Below, piece after piece: positions 1 to 6,455 of a stretch of 8,611 nucleotides of DNA. The DNA lies in assembly GCA_039815505.1 (NCBI GenBank), contig JBCBZE010000129.1:1-8611 (forward strand), given 5' to 3'. The position numbers were made by a program, and so were the translations under genes. Numbering within the stretch: position 1 is the stretch's first letter; each line of letters opens with the position of its first letter. This DNA comes from CANLWN01 sp039815505. GTDB lineage: Bacteria; Bacteroidota; Bacteroidia; Flavobacteriales; Flavobacteriaceae. Below the pieces are notes generated by a model. It was not told the DNA's origin, made no database searches, and saw nothing but the letters and a program-made list of their open reading frames with translations.

Positions 1-2493
1 ATGAGCGGAATTACGCGTGAAATCTATCTGGAAGCGGCACCAATGGTACAATTGTATGATTTTGAGGTCCGCACGGATTTGGATGGAAACTATGAGGACG
101 CCGAACTACAGATACGCCCAGAAATTGTAAAGTTTGGGAATGTAGACACCAAGGATTGGACGGTCTCCGCACAGCTTTATGATGTTGAAAGACGACCTGT
201 ACTGTCGCAGCCTTTGAACATAGAGGTAGAGAAAATTCTCAAAGAGCATTATCCGCAAATTGGAAATCGACCCTTCGAAAATTTGTTGAAGGTCGATATA
301 AAAAACCCCAAAAAGTGGTCGGCCGAGTTTCCCAACCTATATACCTTGGTGCTATCCCTAAAAAATGCCAAAGGAAAGTTGGTCGAAGCACGAAGTACCC
401 GCGTAGGTTTCCGAGAAATTGATATTTTAGACGGACAGTTTAAGGTAAACGGCGTTCCCGTGCTGCTCTATGGTGTCAATCGCCATGATTGGGATGCACT
501 TTCGGGAAAAGCTGAAAACAAGGAGGCCATGCGCCGGGATGCCAAGCTTATGAAACAACTCAATGTAAACGCTTCCCGTTCCTCACACTATCCCAATCCG
601 CCCTACTGGTACGAGCTTTGTGATGAATACGGTATTTATGTAATGGACGAGGCCAATATTGAAAGTCATGGCAAAGGCTCTTTGTTCAGTAACATTCCTG
701 CGTGGCATACTACTTTTTTGGAGCGTGGCATACGAATGGTGGAACGGGATAAGAATCATCCTAGTATTGTGAGTTGGTCGCTTGGGAATGAAGCTGGTTT
801 TGGCCCTAATCATGCGGCACTTTCAGCTTGGATAAAGGAATTTGACCCCACACGCCCCATACATGCCGAAGGGGCTCAAAATATCTATGGCTATAACTGG
901 CCGAAACCTGAACCAAAAGACCGAGTTTATACCGATTTTCTGAGCAGAATGTATCGCCTTACCGATGACATGATTGACCTCGCCACAAAACCTGATGACA
1001 ATCGACCGGTGATTTGGTGCGAGTATGCCCATTCCCAGGGCAATTCCACAGGGGATTTGGAAGGGTATTGGGAAGCTATCCACAAATATCCGAGACTTGT
1101 GGGTGCTTTTGTTTGGGATTGGCGGGACCAATTGGTTTTTAAGGAAAGTAAAGATGCAAAACCATTGTGGAAACATGGCGAAGACTTTGGTCAGGAACAA
1201 ACTGATTTAAATCCTGTTCAAAAGGGATTGATTTCTGCCGATGGAAGAATAAAATCCGGGGGATGGCAGGCTAAATACGTATGGCAAAGGGTCAAAATTA
1301 CCGCAGATAGCATTTCCAAAGGCGTATTTACCGTTAAAAATCGTCACTTCAGAACCAATTTAAACGCTTACCATGTGGTCTGGGAAATCACTGAGGATGG
1401 AAAAGTTGTCAAAAGCGGAAGTGGAGGGTCATTGGATGTTGAAGCAGGTACGTCTGGCAAGCTTCGGTTAGACCTTCCCGAGATAGAGGTGAAGCAAGGA
1501 CTTTACTATCACTTAAAGATTTCCTTCACGCTAAAAGAGGACAAACCCTGGGCCAAGAAAAACCATGCCATAGCCAGTGAACAGTTTTTATTAAAACATG
1601 TTTCCACCCCAAAGAATTTTTTGGAAACGGCCGCTCCCCAACTTACGGAGTCCTCTTCTGAAATCATGATTGAAACGCAAGTCACTAAATTAGTATTTGA
1701 TAAAAAGCAAGGTAGGTTGGTGGTTTATGAGGTAGATGGCAAAAATCTTGTCAACGCTGCTCCCATACCCAATTTTTGGCGACCTCCAACGGACAATGAC
1801 AAGGCATCGGAAATACATAAACGTCAAGGTTTTTGGAAAGAGGCATCCAATCAACAAAAGCTTGTGACCCTATCCACAACCAAGACCGAAAAGGATATTC
1901 GTGTTATGACGGTTCACCAATTGGCAAATTCAGAAGCAACGGTGACGCAGACCTATACCATATCCAATAATGGAACTTTACTCGTGAACTATCAATTTGA
2001 ACCAGAAGCCAACATGCCCGAAATGCCAAGACTGGGTTGGCAGTTACAAGTTCCTTCGGCATATGACCTGCTGCAATGGTTTGGGCGGGGTCCTTTGGAA
2101 AGTTATTCGGATAAAAAAAAGGGGGCTTTCTTTGGGAGGTATCAAGCATCTGTGAAAATTGACTTTACGCATTACGTACGCCCTCAGGAAAGTAGTAACA
2201 AGGCTGACATATATTGGGCGGAATTGAGGAATCCTAAGGGAAAAGGCCTCCGTATCGAGATGGAAACAGGCCCGCTAAGTTTTAGTGCTTGGCCCTTCAC
2301 CCAAGAACAAATTGAAAAGGCCAATCGCATTGAGGAATTGACTTTCGGAGAAAGCATTACCTTGAACATCGATTACAAACAAATGGGAGTGGGGGGAGAT
2401 AATACCTGGAATTTGGATGCCCGTCCCCATGAACCCTTTAGAATACCTGCAAAATCGTATAACTATTCGTTTAAAATTATCCCCTTACGATGA
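1..2493 (+). CDS. GH2 beta-galactosidase, LacZ type (5' partial)
   Basis: A glycoside hydrolase family 2 exo-enzyme that releases terminal beta-galactose (or a related beta-sugar) by a retaining mechanism. What remains starts at the end of the N-terminal sugar-binding sandwich, followed by an Ig-like domain (about residues 16-135), the TIM barrel (about 137-430), a second Ig-like domain (about 440-535) and the C-terminal Bgal_small_N domain (about 560-828, with FWRPPTDND at 592-600 and GRGPLESYSD near 695-704). The acid/base is E264 (WSLGNEAG) and the nucleophile E341 (WCEYAH). H162, H196, E221 and H223 match E. coli LacZ H357, H391, E416 and H418. The ATG at base 1 is not the true start: it matches the internal Met of the LacZ RMSGIFRDV segment, so about 200 residues, and any signal peptide, lie upstream. 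The stop overlaps the next start (ATGA). Family assignment is firm; beta-galactose is the default substrate, but GH2 enzymes in PULs can have other specificities. Confidence 0.93.
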   Translation: MSGITREIYLEAAPMVQLYDFEVRTDLDGNYEDAELQIRPEIVKFGNVDTKDWTVSAQLYDVERRPVLSQPLNIEVEKILKEHYPQIGNRPFENLLKVDIKNPKKWSAEFPNLYTLVLSLKNAKGKLVEARSTRVGFREIDILDGQFKVNGVPVLLYGVNRHDWDALSGKAENKEAMRRDAKLMKQLNVNASRSSHYPNPPYWYELCDEYGIYVMDEANIESHGKGSLFSNIPAWHTTFLERGIRMVERDKNHPSIVSWSLGNEAGFGPNHAALSAWIKEFDPTRPIHAEGAQNIYGYNWPKPEPKDRVYTDFLSRMYRLTDDMIDLATKPDDNRPVIWCEYAHSQGNSTGDLEGYWEAIHKYPRLVGAFVWDWRDQLVFKESKDAKPLWKHGEDFGQEQTDLNPVQKGLISADGRIKSGGWQAKYVWQRVKITADSISKGVFTVKNRHFRTNLNAYHVVWEITEDGKVVKSGSGGSLDVEAGTSGKLRLDLPEIEVKQGLYYHLKISFTLKEDKPWAKKNHAIASEQFLLKHVSTPKNFLETAAPQLTESSSEIMIETQVTKLVFDKKQGRLVVYEVDGKNLVNAAPIPNFWRPPTDNDKASEIHKRQGFWKEASNQQKLVTLSTTKTEKDIRVMTVHQLANSEATVTQTYTISNNGTLLVNYQFEPEANMPEMPRLGWQLQVPSAYDLLQWFGRGPLESYSDKKKGAFFGRYQASVKIDFTHYVRPQESSNKADIYWAELRNPKGKGLRIEMETGPLSFSAWPFTQEQIEKANRIEELTFGESITLNIDYKQMGVGGDNTWNLDARPHEPFRIPAKSYNYSFKIIPLR

Positions 2494-4841
2494 AAGCTTT
2501 TAAATCGCATAGGATGCAACTTGGAATTGGCCACTTGTTCATGCTCTTATTGATACTCACATCATGTGATTCACATAAGGACCCTCAAATAGAGGTCCAA
2601 CCAAAGCAATATGATTACCATCCCATCATAACGGCTCCCTGGCAGGCCAGCTGGATTACTTCTGAAAATCCTTTACCGAAAAAAAATGCATGGATCGCCT
2701 TTCGAAAGCAACTCGTGGTTGAAAACGTAGAAATCCCCATAATGCTGCGCATCGCGGTCGATTCCAAATACTGGCTCTACCTCAATGGCGAAATGATTCT
2801 GTTCGAGGGAGGTTTAAAACGAGGTCCAACACCCAACGACACCTATTATGATGAAGTGGATTTAAGCGGAAAACTTCAAAAAGGGACCAATACATTGGCC
2901 TTATTGGTGTGGTATTTTGGTAAGGAGGGAATGACCCATAAATCGAGTGGTGAAGCAGGAATGATAGCCGAATTGTATCAAAACGGTCAGTTAATGGTCA
3001 AAACTGATGGTACCTGGAAGGCTATACCGCACCCCGCGTATATTCCAAAAAGTGCCGACCCTCAGCCCAACTGGCGATTACCCGAATCCAATGTGGTTTT
3101 TGATGCAAGGGAAGATATTCCAGGATGGGTAGAACCCAAGTTTGACGATAGTAATTGGCCCCCCGCAAAAATACGGGGAACAGGAATAACCGTTCCATGG
3201 AACAAGCTCATCAAAAGACCCATTCCGTTTTGGAAAGATTCCGGATTAACAGCCTACGAGAATGAAATTGGCTTTCCTTTTATCAGCCAAGGAGACACCA
3301 TCAAGTGCAAGTTGCCCTACAATGGGCATTTCACCCCCTATCTCATTATACATGCAAAAGCAGGTGAAAAAATTACCATGCTCACTGATAACTACAAAGG
3401 AGGCTCGGAATACAATATGCGGGCAGCGTATATTACAAAAGAAGGTAAACAAGCCCATGAATCCTTGGGCTGGATCAATGGTCATTCAATGTACTATGTA
3501 ATTCCAAGGGATGTGGAAGTCCTTGATTTGAAATATCGCGAAACTGGATATGACACCGAATTTGCCGGTAGCATTGAGGTGGATGATGATTTTTACAATC
3601 AAATGTGCGAGAAAGCGGTACGTACCTTGTACGTAACTATGCGAGACAATTATATGGACACCCCTGGTCGAGAACGGGCCCAATGGTGGGGCGATGTGGT
3701 ACTGGAAAGCGGTGAAGCTTTTTATGCCTTGGATCGTTCCGCAGATGTACTGATGCGAAAAGGAATGTTGGAACTGATGAACTGGCAACGCCCGGACAGC
3801 ACTATTTTCTCCCCAATTCCCACGGGAATTTGGGACCAGGAACTACCCGGACAAATGCTCATGAGTGTTGGCCATTATGGCTTTTGGAACTATTACCTGA
3901 ACACGGGCGACCTTGAAACTATTAAAAAAGTACACGAACCGGTTAAACGCTATCTCTCGCTTTGGAAACGTAAAGACGATGGTACTATACAGGTTCGAAA
4001 AGGAGATTGGACCTGGGGCGACTGGGGTGATAACCGGGATATTCCACTTTTGATGAACACCCAGTATTATTTGGCAATTAAGGGCTACGGCAAAATGTCA
4101 GAAGTCATAGGAAAGCAAGAAGAAGCAGATTCCGTCACATATCTTATGAAAAGGTTCAAAACTGCTTTTAACGAACAATTTTGGAAAGGAGACAGCTATC
4201 GGTCAAAAGAATATACAGGAAAAACGGACGACCGTTCCCAAGGGCTGGCCGTGGTTTCAGGGTTGGCAGATGCCGACAAATATGAAGCCATTTACAAGGT
4301 CCTACAAATCGAAAAACACGCCAGTCCCTATATGGAAAAGTATGTATTGGAAGCACTTTTTCAAATGGGTTATGCGGATTATGCCTTGGAACGGATGAAA
4401 GAACGTTTTTCCAAAATGGTATTGGATGCTACCTATACCACCCTGTGGGAAGGTTGGGGTATCGGTGCAGAAGGTTTCGGAGGGGGAACCACAAATCACG
4501 CTTGGAGTGGTGGGGGCCTTACTTTGTTATATCAATATACAGCAGGCATAGAACCTATCTCGGCCGGATGGGAAACATTTCGGATTAGGCCCCAACCAGG
4601 ATTTTTAAAGCACATCGCTGCCGTGGTTCCTACGGTAAAGGGAGATGTGAAGGTCGAGATAAAAAATGAAAATACCTTTGAACTAAAAGTGACCGTGCCC
4701 CGGAATACCAAAGCCTTGGTTTCGATCCCTTCAATCTACAAAGCAATCAAAATAGATAACAAAGAAGTGCCCTATGATCTCCTTGAGGACGGACATCAAG
4801 TAGAATTGGAAAGTGGGGAATATCACCTGGAAGCTTTCTAA
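2490..4841 (+). CDS. alpha-L-rhamnosidase-like (GH78-type) lipoprotein
   Basis: A putative inverting exo-alpha-L-rhamnosidase. A type II signal peptide ends in the lipobox L-T-S-C with lipidated C26, followed by DSHKD, so it is membrane anchored and possibly surface exposed. Residues about 48-220 form N-terminal beta-sandwiches of the rhamnosidase type (WQASWI at 51-56; DSKYWLYLNGE at 91-101). An (alpha/alpha)6 barrel follows (about 365-690), then a short C-terminal sandwich beginning near the IRPQPG motif at 699-704. In the barrel, D390, E395 and D402 (DTPGRERAQWWGD) have the same spacing as my recollection of D567, E572 and D579 in Bacillus RhaB, and E654 in LWEGW is the likely base-side glutamate. 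The motif departs from the usual DCPxRxE...GWTGD, so this may be a divergent clade with another sugar specificity. It starts inside the GH2 stop (ATGA), which suggests translational coupling, and its own stop interlocks with that of the opposing GH43 gene. No Shine-Dalgarno is present. Confidence 0.82.
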   Translation: MKAFKSHRMQLGIGHLFMLLLILTSCDSHKDPQIEVQPKQYDYHPIITAPWQASWITSENPLPKKNAWIAFRKQLVVENVEIPIMLRIAVDSKYWLYLNGEMILFEGGLKRGPTPNDTYYDEVDLSGKLQKGTNTLALLVWYFGKEGMTHKSSGEAGMIAELYQNGQLMVKTDGTWKAIPHPAYIPKSADPQPNWRLPESNVVFDAREDIPGWVEPKFDDSNWPPAKIRGTGITVPWNKLIKRPIPFWKDSGLTAYENEIGFPFISQGDTIKCKLPYNGHFTPYLIIHAKAGEKITMLTDNYKGGSEYNMRAAYITKEGKQAHESLGWINGHSMYYVIPRDVEVLDLKYRETGYDTEFAGSIEVDDDFYNQMCEKAVRTLYVTMRDNYMDTPGRERAQWWGDVVLESGEAFYALDRSADVLMRKGMLELMNWQRPDSTIFSPIPTGIWDQELPGQMLMSVGHYGFWNYYLNTGDLETIKKVHEPVKRYLSLWKRKDDGTIQVRKGDWTWGDWGDNRDIPLLMNTQYYLAIKGYGKMSEVIGKQEEADSVTYLMKRFKTAFNEQFWKGDSYRSKEYTGKTDDRSQGLAVVSGLADADKYEAIYKVLQIEKHASPYMEKYVLEALFQMGYADYALERMKERFSKMVLDATYTTLWEGWGIGAEGFGGGTTNHAWSGGGLTLLYQYTAGIEPISAGWETFRIRPQPGFLKHIAAVVPTVKGDVKVEIKNENTFELKVTVPRNTKALVSIPSIYKAIKIDNKEVPYDLLEDGHQVELESGEYHLEAF

Positions 4842-6304
4842 TGCTCTTTCGATGTAAGAGACCAAGAATCCGTCCATTGCATGGGTCTTATGGTTCCGTC
4901 TGAATTGAATTGTAAGGGGGAGCTCCAATATTGGTAGTCATGTCCTTTTACATTGTCAGAAGCTGAACCCCAAAGGTCACCCATCCAGATATATGCTTCA
5001 CCATTACCTAGGTTCAACTTCATAACATAGGTCTGTTGCGCGGGTATAATGGGTTTTTGCGAGATTTTTTTACCCGTTACAAAGACCTCAAAGGTATCGG
5101 ACATTGGTTCAACATTGTCTTTTTCAAGGATTTCAACCTCATTGATATAGATTTCATCAAAGGAATAATCGGTAGAGGATGGTTGAATTTTAAGGGAATT
5201 GGCTTCAGAGGTTTCCAGCATTAACGTCAGTTTGCTCTTTAAAGCACTTTTCTGGATGTTTTGTGAAGTGATTTTCACCTCGGACCATTCGCCATCCACT
5301 TTTTTGAAAACTTTGAAAGTCGGAACCTCTATTTTAGGATGTACCCGTGGATGGTCTACATCACCGCAATTCTCCGGGCGATTTCCGGTGAACAGATGAA
5401 TACTCAATGCATTTACCGCTACTTGCTTTTCAAGCTTAAGTTCCACCGCATCAAAAACATCCGCATGCTTGGATAAGGTTTCGTAGAGCGTACCGGTGTC
5501 AATTCCATCGTTCAAAATACCTGAAAACCTGCCAGGATAGCGATTTATGTTTCCTTTAAATACATATTCCGTCATGGGATGCTCCGAGACATACACCCGT
5601 GCCCCGGAACCATAATTACAAAAGCAACACGTATAATCGGTAAGAAGGTAATATTTGCCATTCCTTTTAAAGATAGCACCTGCTTCCATGTGTTTGGCTA
5701 TAAAACCGCCATTCTTCTTGGTCGAAGACAGATAATCATCCGAAAGCCTTTCCACTGAAACTTGGTGGTCCTTAATGGTGTTGTAACTAACATAGGCAGA
5801 GCCATCATCATCCACAAAAAGCCCTAGGTCGCCCAAACCAATGTTGGAATGCGCCATAGAAACATTATCGTTCACAATTGTAAATGGCCCCTCCGGTTTT
5901 TTACTGACCGCCACTCCAAATTGACCCTCCCATAAATTGGGGTACCAATTGTACCATAATACATAATTCTTTGTCGTTTTATTGTAGATCACATGGGGGC
6001 GATAGTGGACTCCCTTGGGTTGGTTTTTCAATAAAGTGCCATGACTTTTCCAATTTTTTAAATTGGAAGAACTATAACATACATATTTATTTTTTTCAAT
6101 AAATCCATTGGTATTGCCATATGCCGTACCGTACCAATAAAAAGTATCCCCAAATTGTATGATTCTACCGTCATGCGCATCAACAATTTGGCCCTTTTCA
6201 TCCAATCTGGGCATCGTATTGTCCACAGTGATTTTTTGGGCAATCAAAAGCAAAGGACAGCAACATAGAAGTGCCGGGATAATTGCGCTATATACAACTT
6301 TCAT
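4838..6304 (-). CDS. secreted GH43-type beta-propeller glycosidase with inserted beta-sandwich-like domain
   Basis: A family 43-type glycosidase, probably an exo-enzyme on xylose, arabinose or galactose. A type I signal peptide (about 1-22, ending LLLIAQ) sends it to the periplasm or outside. The propeller starts at AHDGRIIQFGDTFYWYG (43-59), where D45 aligns with the Asp base of the usual DPxII motif. GLGDLGLFVDDDGSAY (156-171) carries the second Asp (D159), and MEAGAIFKRNGKYYL (206-220) carries the acid E207. A CCFC motif (226-229) follows. After about residue 262 the propeller is interrupted by roughly 155 residues with a galactose-binding-like pattern (SIHLFTGN at 301-308, FKVFKKVDGEWSEV at 330-343, DEIYINEVEIL at 383-393). 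It then resumes with the last blade (PAQQTYVMKL at 421-430, AYIWMGDLWG at 437-446). No Shine-Dalgarno precedes the ATG. It faces the GH78-type gene tail to tail with overlapping stops and is divergent from the sulfatase. Subfamily and substrate cannot be fixed by eye. Confidence 0.83.
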   Translation of the reverse strand: MKVVYSAIIPALLCCCPLLLIAQKITVDNTMPRLDEKGQIVDAHDGRIIQFGDTFYWYGTAYGNTNGFIEKNKYVCYSSSNLKNWKSHGTLLKNQPKGVHYRPHVIYNKTTKNYVLWYNWYPNLWEGQFGVAVSKKPEGPFTIVNDNVSMAHSNIGLGDLGLFVDDDGSAYVSYNTIKDHQVSVERLSDDYLSSTKKNGGFIAKHMEAGAIFKRNGKYYLLTDYTCCFCNYGSGARVYVSEHPMTEYVFKGNINRYPGRFSGILNDGIDTGTLYETLSKHADVFDAVELKLEKQVAVNALSIHLFTGNRPENCGDVDHPRVHPKIEVPTFKVFKKVDGEWSEVKITSQNIQKSALKSKLTLMLETSEANSLKIQPSSTDYSFDEIYINEVEILEKDNVEPMSDTFEVFVTGKKISQKPIIPAQQTYVMKLNLGNGEAYIWMGDLWGSASDNVKGHDYQYWSSPLQFNSDGTIRPMQWTDSWSLTSKEH

Positions 6305-6315
6305 AGTTCAAGGGT

Positions 6316-6346
6316 TTTGATTCTAAAATTCCAGCTTTATTCTTTG
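6316..6346 (+). promoter_or_regulatory. weak candidate promoter for the sulfatase gene
   Basis: On the plus strand, TTTG (6316-6319) is followed after 18 bases by TATTCTTTG (6338-6346), which resembles TAnnTTTG with one extra base. It would give a leader of about 100 bases before the sulfatase ATG. A second possible -7 box, TACTTTTA (6418-6425), lies closer to the gene but has no TTTG-like partner at the right distance. I cannot choose between them from sequence alone. Confidence 0.18.
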
Positions 6347-6376
6347 AAAAGTATCCTGTAGCATACCGTAAGCAAT
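6346..6376 (-). promoter_or_regulatory. candidate Bacteroidota-type promoter for the GH43 gene
   Basis: On the minus strand, ATTG (6376-6373) is followed after 19 bases by TACTTTTC (6353-6346). The Bacteroidota consensus is TTTG, a spacer of about 19, then TAnnTTTG, so each element has one mismatch. Transcription would start about 35 bases before the GH43 ATG. This was matched by eye and could be chance in AT-rich DNA. The inverted-repeat arms at 6354-6359 and 6380-6385 would flank its two elements. Confidence 0.28.
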
Positions 6377-6455
6377 GAAACAGGAAAGTACATGATGCAA
6401 CTTTCTTTACGCTTCACTACTTTTAACCATGTAATATGTTCAATCAACGTCCATC

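Larger units (their letters stand above)
6305..6455. promoter_or_regulatory. divergent intergenic regulatory region (GH43 / sulfatase)
   Basis: This is the only non-coding stretch in the window. It is 151 bases long and lies between two genes transcribed away from each other, so it must hold the promoter for the GH43 gene and very probably one for the sulfatase-esterase pair. It is AT-rich. An exact 6-base inverted repeat, TCCTGT at 6354-6359 and ACAGGA at 6380-6385 (20-base loop), sits between the two sides and could be an operator, though a repeat this short can arise by chance. I see no riboswitch, tRNA, small ORF or Shine-Dalgarno sequence in it. Confidence 0.6.

Noticed and set aside
1..3. 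ATG at base 1 as the true start of the GH2 gene
   Set aside because: It aligns with an internal methionine at the end of the LacZ sugar-binding domain. About 200 residues are missing, so it is the window cut and not a start.
823..1200. 125-codon minus-strand open frame inside the GH2 barrel
   Set aside because: It is opposite the highly conserved catalytic segment and has no protein-like features of its own.
4842..4960. Possible terminator for the GH78-type gene beyond its stop
   Set aside because: No stem with a T tail was found. The sequence is coding for the opposite-strand GH43, and partial AAGAGACC / GGTCTTA complementarity is imperfect.
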